Shown here piece by piece: positions 36,196 to 44,460 of a stretch of DNA of 64,000 bases; positions within the stretch are counted from its first letter, which is position 1, and the number at the start of each line of letters is the position of its first letter. A program made the position numbers and the translations under genes. Origin of the DNA: Nodosilinea sp. E11 (GTDB lineage Bacteria; Cyanobacteriota; Cyanobacteriia; Phormidesmidales; Phormidesmidaceae); the NCBI RefSeq assembly GCF_032813545.1, contig NZ_CP136520.1:4830001-4894000 (forward strand), written 5' to 3'. The notes under the pieces are model-generated. The model worked only from the letters and a program-made list of their open reading frames with translations, was not told the DNA's origin and searched no databases.

Positions 36196-38481
36196 ATGTC
36201 TCTTCGTTCTTCGCTTCGCCCTAAGGCCCCCACCCCCAGCGCTCCTGGTTTAGTTCAAATATGGGTAGGGGGGCGATCGCGGCGGTCTTGGCGCTGGCTA
36301 TGGCTGCTGCTGGCGATCGCGAGTCTGGGCGGGGCGCTGGTGCTGCTGGTCGCTAGCTTTCGCCTGGGGTTGCAGCTCATGCTCGATCCTGAGGCAGCGC
36401 CTCGGGTGCTGGCCTGGCAGCGATCGCCCCAGGTCGATCTGCCCCCCGCCGCTACTCTAGAGGACCTGCGCCACCAGGCGGAGGCCGCTAACCAGCGTCT
36501 GGGTGACCCCCTGCGCCTGGGCAACGTTGGCGATACTGAGCCTGGCTTGATGATTGTGCCGGTGCTGGAGGCGAGTACAGGGGCGATCGCCTCGTTGGTC
36601 TTATTTCAGACTGACGGGAGTGACGGGGAGTGGCGGGCGATCGCCACCGCGACCATTGCTCCCCTGGAGCGAGAGACAGTGCTGGCCCCCTGGCTCAACA
36701 ATCCCCAGTCCCCAACCGCTGCCCCGCCCACCTTTGCTTTTACCCGGCTGGTGGTGCTGCCCAAGCCGCCAGACCAGACGACGACCGACACCTGGCTTAC
36801 CCTAGAGGGCACCTGGCAACAGCAGGGGTTAACCCTGCGCTACGGCCATCTGCTCCATGTGGCTCACCAGGCCCAGCAACTCACCCTGCTCACCCCCTGG
36901 AGCAGCCCCACCAATCGCCTGCCCGAGTGGGCCGACCTCGATGGCGATGGCCCCACAGACTTGCTGGTGGACGAAACCGTGGGGCTAGAGCCAGCCCTGC
37001 GCGGATTGCAGGCGATCGCCAGCACACCGCCGCGCTTGCAGTCGGTATCGTGGCTACGACTGCCGGTGGATGCAGGGGGAAAAGCCGGCAGCTACCAGCA
37101 GGCCCTACGCTTGGCCCGAGCCGGGCTGTGGAGCCAGGCCCAGGCTCACCTCAGCGAGCTTAAACCTGCTTTGGGCCAAGCCTGGAACCCAGAGGCAGAG
37201 GCCCAGCTTAGGCTGATGGAGCGTCACGCCGCTATCACCCGACAGCAGGCCGACCAAGACTGGTCTACCCCGGCGCAACACATTCTGGCTTTGGTAATTG
37301 ACGGGCGCTGGGAACCGGCGCTGGCTCGGCTAGAGGCGCACCCGGACTTGGTGCCTGCGGTGCTCAACCGCCTCGGGACTGACCGGGGCCGACTGTGGAA
37401 CCGGATTAGCGCCGCTGCCGCGTTGCCCGACCCCGACCCGGCAGTCTATGTATGGGGTGGCCTGGTGCTCAAAGCCCAGCAAAACCAGCCGGCCAACCGC
37501 GATGGAGCCACCCAGGACTGGTTAGCCCGGCAGCCGGTACCTGCAGCGGCCCAACAGCGCCTGGCAAAGGTGATCGCAGCTCTAGCTACGGCCCAGACCC
37601 AGCCCGTGGCCAGGGCAAACAATGCCAGCCGCACCCAGGTTACAGCCGCCGCTGAGCCGTCGAGTCTGCCGGTAGTGGCACTGCCCTCGGTAGAGGCGCT
37701 GATCGGTCAGGCCCAGCCGATTGCGGCACCGGTCGAGGGTTATGCCGCTCCGGGGCAATCGTTGGATGCCTCCCTGGGTCAGTGGTATGCCATCAATCTG
37801 CGGGCGGTGCGCCAGGGGTTAGGCTGGCAGTCAGGCTCCTTGACCCTGCCCACCGGGACAACCCCAGCGGCGGCGTGGCCAGCGGTGCAGCCAGCGGCCC
37901 AGGCCTCTCCCCAACTGCTGCATTGGACTGGCCCCACCACAGGATTGCCAGGGCCGTTGACCGTGCGGGGGCTAACGCTGACCCAGGGCACCCCCACCCT
38001 ACTGGCTACTGGCCCGGCCATGCGGGAGGGGCCGCTGCCGCCGCTGGTCTTTTCCCAGGGAGCGCTGATGTGGCTCGATGCCAGCCAGCGACAGCAGCCC
38101 GAGGTCGGGGCCTTGGGCACGGCGATCGCCCGTGCTCTCTTTGGCAACCAGCCGCCACCGCCAGACTTTGCTGCAGCCCTGGCCAATGTGCCCCAGCACA
38201 GCCTTGACCTGACCGGCGACGGTCAACCCGAGCGCGTGCTCACCTGGGACGAGGCGGCCCTAACCCAGCTCAAAAACTGGCGATTGCAGGTCGAGCCCAC
38301 TGCGCCTAAGACAATTATTTTGGGCCAAGACAACCGAGTACTGTACAACGATCTGTTTGGGCCGCAGACCGTGGTGGCCCTGACCAATCCTGCGATCGGT
38401 GGCCCGGTGGGGCTACTGGTCTATCGGGCCGGGGGGTATGAGTTGTTGGCTTGGCAGGCCCTAGAGCAGCGATTTGAGTGA
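36196..38481 (+). CDS. Large membrane-anchored protein of unknown function
   Basis: About 761 residues; no family recognised with confidence. There is a basic N-terminus (RSRRSWRW) and one membrane helix at ~35-60 (LWLLLAIASLGGALVLLVASF), after which the rest should be extracytoplasmic. The chain is rich in Ala, Pro, Gln and Leu, with two short acidic turns, DLDGDGPTDLLVDE (~247-260) and DLTGDGQPERVLTWD (near the end), that resemble FG-GAP/VCBS or calcium-loop motifs. A helical stretch at ~310-400 with repeated ALRLARAGLWSQAQAHL-type units may be TPR-like. ATG 36196 is chosen over an in-frame GTG 12 nt upstream. It is probably a cyanobacterium-specific envelope protein. Confidence 0.7.
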   Translation: MSLRSSLRPKAPTPSAPGLVQIWVGGRSRRSWRWLWLLLAIASLGGALVLLVASFRLGLQLMLDPEAAPRVLAWQRSPQVDLPPAATLEDLRHQAEAANQRLGDPLRLGNVGDTEPGLMIVPVLEASTGAIASLVLFQTDGSDGEWRAIATATIAPLERETVLAPWLNNPQSPTAAPPTFAFTRLVVLPKPPDQTTTDTWLTLEGTWQQQGLTLRYGHLLHVAHQAQQLTLLTPWSSPTNRLPEWADLDGDGPTDLLVDETVGLEPALRGLQAIASTPPRLQSVSWLRLPVDAGGKAGSYQQALRLARAGLWSQAQAHLSELKPALGQAWNPEAEAQLRLMERHAAITRQQADQDWSTPAQHILALVIDGRWEPALARLEAHPDLVPAVLNRLGTDRGRLWNRISAAAALPDPDPAVYVWGGLVLKAQQNQPANRDGATQDWLARQPVPAAAQQRLAKVIAALATAQTQPVARANNASRTQVTAAAEPSSLPVVALPSVEALIGQAQPIAAPVEGYAAPGQSLDASLGQWYAINLRAVRQGLGWQSGSLTLPTGTTPAAAWPAVQPAAQASPQLLHWTGPTTGLPGPLTVRGLTLTQGTPTLLATGPAMREGPLPPLVFSQGALMWLDASQRQQPEVGALGTAIARALFGNQPPPPDFAAALANVPQHSLDLTGDGQPERVLTWDEAALTQLKNWRLQVEPTAPKTIILGQDNRVLYNDLFGPQTVVALTNPAIGGPVGLLVYRAGGYELLAWQALEQRFE

Positions 38482-38599
38482 AAGGCAGTCGGGTCGCGGC
38501 GTTGCCTGGCCAATCTATACCCGGCAAACCTCTCTCTAGGTAGACAGCCCAGGCGGCAACATCCGTGAACATACGGATATATCGAGTTCTCCTGCCGCC

Positions 38600-38821
38600 A
38601 TGTTAGATGTAATTAGTGCCACAGTTAAGCCCCTGCTGTTGGATGACCAGGTGCTGGAAGTCGCCTACAGACTGTACATGAAGGCCCCTCGCGGCGGTAC
38701 GCCCGCCATCAGCCTTCAGCGGTTATCGGAGATGACTGGCAAATCGCCCCTGAGGTGCCGAAACGCCATTGTGGAAGCCAACGGGCTGGGCCGCTTTCCC
38801 GATTGCGAACTACATCCCTAG
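38600..38821 (+). CDS. Small hypothetical protein (73 aa)
   Basis: A compact 73-residue product, hydrophilic and predicted mainly helical: LDDQVLEVAYRLYMK, then ISLQRLSEMTGKSPLRCRNAIVEANGLG. The second part could form a helix-turn-helix-like pair, but similarity to a DNA-binding family is not clear. Codon use is like the neighbouring genes, and it is isolated between two larger same-strand genes (118 bp after the anchored protein gene, 131 bp before the CLC gene). Called as a probable gene on codon quality alone; a conserved homologue would settle it. Confidence 0.5.
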   Translation: MLDVISATVKPLLLDDQVLEVAYRLYMKAPRGGTPAISLQRLSEMTGKSPLRCRNAIVEANGLGRFPDCELHP

Positions 38822-38952
38822 CGTTTTAATTACGGGCTACACTTTGGGTTAGTTTGGGGTTAGTTTGGGGCGGCTTAGAAGGCTAACGCATACCCAGCGC
38901 TTTCCCCGGCTGCTGCTGATTTTTGTTGCCCTATAAGACTGCCACCATTGTG

Positions 38953-41568
38953 ATGTTGCAGAAGCGCCTGGAACCGTTGCTGAGCCGCAAACGGGTGGCT
39001 ATTGTCGAGGCGTGTGTCATTGGGCTGGTGTCGGGGTTAGCGGCGGTGCTGCTGAAGCAGGGGGTAGAGCTGCTCACCCTGTGGCGTACCTCTAGCACGT
39101 TGCCGTTGTGGTTTGCTTTGCCCGCCATTGGGCTAGGGGGTGGGTGGCTCTCAGGGTGGCTAGTCGAGCGGCTGGCTCCCGAAGCCTCGGGCAGCGGCAT
39201 TCCCCAGGTGAAGGCGGCCCTGGGCTTTGCCAAAATTCCGTTGAACCTGCGAGTGGCCCTAGTGAAGCTGGGCAGCACCCTACTGGCGCTGGGGTCGGGG
39301 CTTTCCCTGGGGCGACAGGGGCCAACGGTGCAGATTGGAGCGGCGCTGGCGGCACAGCTCAGCCGCTGGGTACCCACCTCACCAGAGTATCGACGGCAGT
39401 TAATCTCAGCCGGGGCGGCGGCGGGTCTGGCGGCGGGATTTAACGCGCCCATTGCCGGGGTGCTGTTTGTAGTTGAAGAGCTGCTCCAAGATTTTTCGGA
39501 CTTGACTCTGGGCAGCGCCATTTTGGCCTCATTTATTGGGGCGGTGGTGTCGCGGCTGCTGGGGGGGCAGGGGCTCAATCTGGTTATGGATGCGCGACCG
39601 ATTAGCCTGTCGGTGCAGGATCTGCCGTTTTTGATTATTTTGGGGCTGCTGGCGGGGCTGCTGGGATCGCTGTTTCGCAGCGGCATTTTTGGCAGTTTGG
39701 CCTTTTTTCGGCAGTTTAAGGGGCTGGGGCTGCCGGGGCGCATTGGCCTGGCGGGGTTGATTACTGGGCTGGTGGGGGTCTTTGTGCCGGTAGCCGCCAT
39801 TGATAACACCGGCCTGCAAGAATTTTTGGTCACTGGCTCGGCGGGCTGGCAGCTTATTGCGATCGCCTTCGTAGTCAAGTTTTTGCTCACCTTGCTGGCC
39901 TACGGCTCGGGGGCTGCTGGGGGCATCTTTGCCCCTTCGCTGGTGTTGGGGGCAGCGCTGGGCTGTCTGGTGAGTTTTTTGGCCCAGGGCGTCTACACCG
40001 GGTTTGGGGCTTGGCCGCTACCGGCAGAATTGGCGACTACCACCACCTACGCCCTGACGGGCATGGGCGCATTTTTTAGTGCGGTGACTGGGGTGCCGAT
40101 CACCGCCATCGTCATCGTGTTTGAGATGACCGCCAACTTTAACCTGGTGCTGCCCCTGATGATTGGCTCGGGCATTGCCTACCTGGTCGCCGATCGCGCT
40201 AACAACGGCTCTATCTACAACCGGCTGCTGGCCCTCCAGGGCATTCACCTCGAACCGGTGGCCCAGGCCAACAACCCCTGGGCCAACCTCAAGGCCGCCG
40301 ACCTGATGCAGCGCCGAGTCGAAACCCTTTCTAGCCAGATGAGCTTGCCCGAAGTGGCTCAGGCCTTTTCGCGATCGCACCACCGAGGCTTTCCGGTGCT
40401 CGAAGGTGGCCGCTTGGTGGGCATTGTCACCCAGAGCGACCTGGGCGAGGCGACCGCCCAGGGGCTAGACAACTATCTCACCCTGGCGGAGGTGATGACT
40501 CCCCACCCGGTCACCGTCACTCCCCAAGCCACGTTACCTCGGGTTTTGCACCTGCTCAACCGCCTCAAGCTCAGTCGTCTGCCCGTCACCGAGGGCAACA
40601 AGCTGGTGGGCATCATCACCCGAGCCGATATTATTCGGGCCGAGTCTGACCAGGTCAGCGGTGAGCTGGCTGAGCTTGGCCCCCAGGCCGAACCCTCCTA
40701 CGTGGTGTTTCAGCAGCGCGGGCCAGCTACAGGGCGGGGCAGGTTGCTGGTGCCCCTGGCCGACCCCCGCACCGCCCCCGATTTGATCAAAATAGCGGCG
40801 GCGATCGCCCACGGACTGCATTACGAGCTAGAGTGCGTCCACGTAGTACCGGTTTCTCGTAGTGTTGCCCCCGCCGAGGCCAAAGTCGATTTACAGAGGG
40901 TAGAACCCCTGCGCCAGCTCGCCCTCTCCTACGCCGAAAACAGCGGCCTGTCAGTACATTTTCAGGTGCGAGCTGCCCACGAAATTGGCCGTACCCTGCT
41001 CGAAGTGATCAAAGAGCGCCACATCGACCTGGTGCTGATGGGCTGGCATCACCCTAGCCTCACCCCTGGTCGTGTGATCAGCGGCGTCGTCGACACCTTA
41101 ATTCGCCAGGCCCCCTGCCAAGTGGTCGTGGTGCGCCCTGGCCGCAATCTCACCTTTAACCACTGGCTGATCCCCACGGCGGGCGGCCCCAACGCCCAGA
41201 GCGCCCAGGCACTGCTGCCCGGCCTGCTCACCCTGGGGCACTCCCCCGAAATTCAGCTCTGCACCATCTGCCACCCCGAAAAGGGCGAGTGTCTCACTCC
41301 CCAGCACATTTCAGAAATGGCCGATGGGTTAGAAGCTAGTTTGCAGCACCCGGTCTATACCCAGGTGCTGACTCACCCCTCGGTGTCCCAAGCGATCGTC
41401 GATCTAGCCGCCATCTGCCGCAGCGACGCCATTCTGCTCGGCGCTTCCCGAGAGAATCTACTCAGCCAGGTGATCAAAGGTAATGTGCCCCTAGAAATTG
41501 CCCAGCAGACTGATATCACCGTGATTTTGCTGCGCCAGGTGGATGAGGCCACTCTAAAAGGCTTCTAA
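38953..41568 (+). CDS. CLC-type chloride channel/transporter with CBS pair and tandem Usp domains
   Basis: About 871 residues. The CLC membrane domain (~15-430) has GSGIP at ~80-84, LSLGRQGPTVQIG at ~118-130, AGVLFVVEELLQD (Glu175/176) and GGIFAPS at ~323-329. The external gating glutamate of GREGP-type exchangers is Gln122 here. A CBS pair (~440-570) and two universal-stress-protein-like domains (~600-735 and ~745-870) follow in the cytosol and probably bind nucleotide. It moves chloride or another anion across a membrane, possibly with altered proton coupling. ATG 38953 is chosen because earlier starts (TTG 38923) add a non-family leader. The domain layout is known in cyanobacteria. Confidence 0.88.
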   Translation: MLQKRLEPLLSRKRVAIVEACVIGLVSGLAAVLLKQGVELLTLWRTSSTLPLWFALPAIGLGGGWLSGWLVERLAPEASGSGIPQVKAALGFAKIPLNLRVALVKLGSTLLALGSGLSLGRQGPTVQIGAALAAQLSRWVPTSPEYRRQLISAGAAAGLAAGFNAPIAGVLFVVEELLQDFSDLTLGSAILASFIGAVVSRLLGGQGLNLVMDARPISLSVQDLPFLIILGLLAGLLGSLFRSGIFGSLAFFRQFKGLGLPGRIGLAGLITGLVGVFVPVAAIDNTGLQEFLVTGSAGWQLIAIAFVVKFLLTLLAYGSGAAGGIFAPSLVLGAALGCLVSFLAQGVYTGFGAWPLPAELATTTTYALTGMGAFFSAVTGVPITAIVIVFEMTANFNLVLPLMIGSGIAYLVADRANNGSIYNRLLALQGIHLEPVAQANNPWANLKAADLMQRRVETLSSQMSLPEVAQAFSRSHHRGFPVLEGGRLVGIVTQSDLGEATAQGLDNYLTLAEVMTPHPVTVTPQATLPRVLHLLNRLKLSRLPVTEGNKLVGIITRADIIRAESDQVSGELAELGPQAEPSYVVFQQRGPATGRGRLLVPLADPRTAPDLIKIAAAIAHGLHYELECVHVVPVSRSVAPAEAKVDLQRVEPLRQLALSYAENSGLSVHFQVRAAHEIGRTLLEVIKERHIDLVLMGWHHPSLTPGRVISGVVDTLIRQAPCQVVVVRPGRNLTFNHWLIPTAGGPNAQSAQALLPGLLTLGHSPEIQLCTICHPEKGECLTPQHISEMADGLEASLQHPVYTQVLTHPSVSQAIVDLAAICRSDAILLGASRENLLSQVIKGNVPLEIAQQTDITVILLRQVDEATLKGF

Positions 41569-41572
41569 CATC

Positions 41573-41674
41573 AAACCTTACTTGGCTACCCCCGATTTAA
41601 CCGGGCGCAAGCCCTGCGCCCCTACAGTTTGACCTTTTGGGAATCGGGGTATGGGATTCGGATGTGGTATCAGG
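41573..41674. repeat. Dispersed repeat, family 2, copy 2
   Basis: Starts 5 bp after the CLC stop: ACTTGGCTACCCCCGATTTA, GGGCGCA-AGCCC-TGCGCCC hairpin, CCCTACAGTTTGACC, TTTTGGGAATCGGGGTATGG and GATTCGGATGTGGTATCA. The stem differs in the loop from copy 1 but keeps pairing. It lies in the gap between the convergent CLC and glycosyltransferase genes. Confidence 0.75.
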
Positions 41675-41718
41675 CTGATTATCGGTACCTGCCGCTGTTT
41701 CTTGTCGCCTCGACCCGA

Positions 41719-43059
41719 TCAGCAATGGGGAAACATCAGATTTTTAAGCTGCTGCCCTACCGAAACCAGCGAAAAATGGTGTTCTACCCGTTGTCTGGCA
41801 TTTTCACCCAAACGGTGGCGCAGGTCGGCATCGTTCAATAGGCGCTCTAGGGCCAGGGCTAGCTGGGTAGGGTCTTCCCGGGGTACACGGATGCCGCCTG
41901 AGTTTTCATGGTCCTTTAAGATATCCGGTATGCCCGGAACCTCAGTGGCGACGACCGGCAAACCACAGGCCATCGCTTCTAAGGGCGCGACGGGAAAGCC
42001 CTCGTGGCGCGACGGTAAGACATAGAGATCAGAGGCCGAGAGATACTGCTGCAACAACCTGCGATCGAGAATGTATTCGTTGACCCAGCACACGGTTTGC
42101 TTGGGTAGAGCGGCAATGCGATCGCTCAACTCAGCCGCATCGCTACCTGTACCCACTAGCAGCAGCCACCAGTTCTGGTTTGGATATTGGTTAGAAAGCT
42201 GTGCCCAAGCCTCTAGCAAGATATCCAGCCCCTTTCGGTGTAGTTCCATCCGCCCGTGGTAGACGACCACCACGGCATCTAATGGAAGATTGAGCTGACT
42301 ACGCACTTGGGCGCAGCGCTCTGCCACGCCGATCTGGTTTTCTTGCCATAGACTAAAATCTAGCGGATTAAATATTTGCGTAGTTTTCGTTTGGGGCAAA
42401 TCATATTGTCTTTGCAGACGGCTAATTTCGCTGTGCGTGGCCACAATCAATCCGTCACAGGCATGAATTAACCAACGACGCCATAGATTTTCTAGTTTAG
42501 TTAGCTGAAAATCTCCCCCTTGAAAAGATGCATAAACCGGAAGACGCAAAAACTTACCCAGTAGCACACAGGTGTCAAACCGAGCATACTCATACTCTTG
42601 GCATAGAATAGCTTGACAATCTTCGTCTTTCAGAACTTTTGCGATTTCTCTAAGCGGTGTGGAAAGATAAGGAGCTATTTCCCTCAATATGCTTAACCCA
42701 AAATAATTCAGCTTATGCACTTCCCCAAAGGTAGCATTGACGTTATGCCCATAGGGGTTAATCATATTCTGGTGAATTGACAAATAACTCTTCGGTGCTG
42801 GCAATAACCAGATGATTGCACCCGTTGGCACATGTATACGACGAACAGGTTGAACTAAATTAGCTGAAACGCATATTAAAACTGATGAAATGCCAACTTT
42901 TTTAAGAGCTTCAACGTAGCCAAAAAGCCACCCGCCAGTCATTTCATCGCAAAACTTATCTAGGGTGAGGTCAATGCTCTGAAGGAAATCTTCGATGACA
43001 TTTCCCCAGGGAAAAATGGCAATTGTAGAAGCAGGTTTTTTATGCTTAGGAGAAACCAT
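41719..43059 (-). CDS. Glycosyltransferase family 4 protein
   Basis: A 446-residue GT-B enzyme. N-terminal domain ~1-230; the C-terminal nucleotide-sugar domain shows VVYHGRMELHRKGLDILLEAW, LLLVGTGSDAAEL and SDLYVLPSRHEGFPVAPLEAMACGLPVVATEVPGIPDIL. That includes the E-x7-E motif (E...PLE) of retaining GT4 enzymes. It probably adds a sugar from a nucleotide donor during polysaccharide synthesis. It is the last gene of the minus-strand locus and ends 150 bp before the CLC gene's stop. Its 3' half looks like the host genome; the 5' half begins to show fewer HIP1 sites. Donor and acceptor cannot be read from the sequence. Confidence 0.85.
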   Translation of the reverse strand: MVSPKHKKPASTIAIFPWGNVIEDFLQSIDLTLDKFCDEMTGGWLFGYVEALKKVGISSVLICVSANLVQPVRRIHVPTGAIIWLLPAPKSYLSIHQNMINPYGHNVNATFGEVHKLNYFGLSILREIAPYLSTPLREIAKVLKDEDCQAILCQEYEYARFDTCVLLGKFLRLPVYASFQGGDFQLTKLENLWRRWLIHACDGLIVATHSEISRLQRQYDLPQTKTTQIFNPLDFSLWQENQIGVAERCAQVRSQLNLPLDAVVVVYHGRMELHRKGLDILLEAWAQLSNQYPNQNWWLLLVGTGSDAAELSDRIAALPKQTVCWVNEYILDRRLLQQYLSASDLYVLPSRHEGFPVAPLEAMACGLPVVATEVPGIPDILKDHENSGGIRVPREDPTQLALALERLLNDADLRHRLGENARQRVEHHFSLVSVGQQLKNLMFPHC

Positions 43060-43119
43060 GTCAACAAACCTTTGAGCGTTAAAAATCTACATAGAGATGT
43101 TTAATTAATTCAAATTAAA

Positions 43120-43941
43120 TCACCAGCCACTAAATTGAGGAAAAAGGTCAAACAAAACCGCTTCTTGCTCGAGCACAAAACTCTTCAAGTCTGGATTATA
43201 ATAGTCTTGCCATGCCTCTTTACGCTGCTTTGATTTTTTAGGCCTTATCTTGTCTAAGTCAAGGATAAATTCGATATCAGCTTTTTCATAGCCCTGATTA
43301 ATTAAAAAGTTATATAACTGACAATTTAGGTTGTCTGTAGTAATAAATCGAATATCGAATAGGTTCCTTTGAATATCAGTAACTACATCCTGGTAATGTA
43401 TGCCAGTAGTATAGCTTTGATTTAATTTATTTAAGAGGATTTCAGGATCTTGGCAGTAGTAGCTTGCAAAACGCTTTGTGAAAGGGCCGATACCAAATCT
43501 AACCTCTTTTTCGCTTAAAGTTTTTATAGATTGCTTGCATGGGTTAAATAAACGTACGTACTCTTCAAATGAAATTTCTGGAAAGTAATCTTTCAGGGGG
43601 TTAAATCCTGGTAATTCTTGATAGCAGCTCCAATATCTTTTGTTTTTCCACCAGCCAAAATGATACTCAGAAACATATAAATCAAGCGGATTTCGAATAG
43701 AAGCTAAAATGATTTTATGTTTATGATTTTTAGGAATACAGGTGCATGTCACATGCTTAAGCGTCTTGCTGTAGTGTTTAAATTTCCCATACTTAGATTT
43801 GCAAAACTGTAAGGGAATTATTTTTCCTGGAAAACCATACTGACTAATCTTGAGTTGATGAATTTTATCCAGAACAGTCGATATAAACGTACCTCCTGTT
43901 TTGGGCTCATGAATATAGACAAAGGTTTCTGTACAGATCAT
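43120..43941 (-). CDS. Sulfotransferase family protein
   Basis: A 273-residue protein. The PAPS 5'-phosphosulfate loop is HEPKTGGTFIS near residues 10-20, and the 3'-phosphate region is ASIRNPLDLYVSEYHF (R and S contacts). Both are typical of Golgi-type and bacterial carbohydrate sulfotransferases. No signal peptide or membrane helix is seen. It would transfer sulfate from PAPS to a hydroxyl, plausibly of a sugar in the polysaccharide made by this locus. The gene is strikingly AT-rich and Lys/Tyr/Asn-rich compared with neighbours, and lies inside a long stretch without HIP1 sites; these point to recent transfer. It stands alone between 60-bp and 520-bp gaps. Confidence 0.82.
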   Translation of the reverse strand: MICTETFVYIHEPKTGGTFISTVLDKIHQLKISQYGFPGKIIPLQFCKSKYGKFKHYSKTLKHVTCTCIPKNHKHKIILASIRNPLDLYVSEYHFGWWKNKRYWSCYQELPGFNPLKDYFPEISFEEYVRLFNPCKQSIKTLSEKEVRFGIGPFTKRFASYYCQDPEILLNKLNQSYTTGIHYQDVVTDIQRNLFDIRFITTDNLNCQLYNFLINQGYEKADIEFILDLDKIRPKKSKQRKEAWQDYYNPDLKSFVLEQEAVLFDLFPQFSGW

Positions 43942-44460
43942 AATTTTTGCCTATTTACATCATGGAATATTTCTTGTCTATCCTCGTCCTCTAGCTTTCT
44001 CCAGTTTTTAGATGTTTAAATTCCTCATTGTTTGTCTTTGAACAGTGGACAGAATAAATCGTTATGGTGTATTTCAAGCCAAGTGAAATTTGCCAACGTC
44101 AAATATAGGATTTACTCCGACAAACTAGTCTTGCTACAGCCAGTTATCATTCCCTTGTGGCCGATCTGGCGTCAGAGTGGCATACCCCTCAATAAATTGT
44201 GGTCAGATCGGTTTTAGGGGTGGATGTATTGTAGTGATCCCAAAGCATCGGCAGATCTGATCTTTTGGCTTAAAAGCTCCAGTATGACTCAATGACAGCC
44301 AACCTTTCAGTTCATTAAAAAAGGTTTTGAGAGATGGATTAGCTGTGTCTAAAGACCATCAATTAAGTCTCTACAAGATAATTGAATTTCATGATTTGTA
44401 GAAGAAAAGGTATAGCGCTTTTAGCTCTTAGAACTAGATTGATTGCTTCAATTAGTTGCT
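43942..44460. other. AT-rich gene-free region, 519 bp
   Basis: No gene is supported on either strand. A 61-codon open frame on the plus strand lacks features. Short partly complementary pieces (GCCGATCTGGCG, GGTCAGATCGG, GCAGATCTGATC) suggest decayed repeat or operator-like sequence. The region should include the promoter of the sulfotransferase gene and the 3' end of the GT39-like transcript. Confidence 0.4.

Noticed and set aside
38931-39890. 319-codon open frame antisense to the CLC gene
   Set aside because: Low-complexity Ser/Pro/Arg product; opposite strand has a complete conserved membrane domain.
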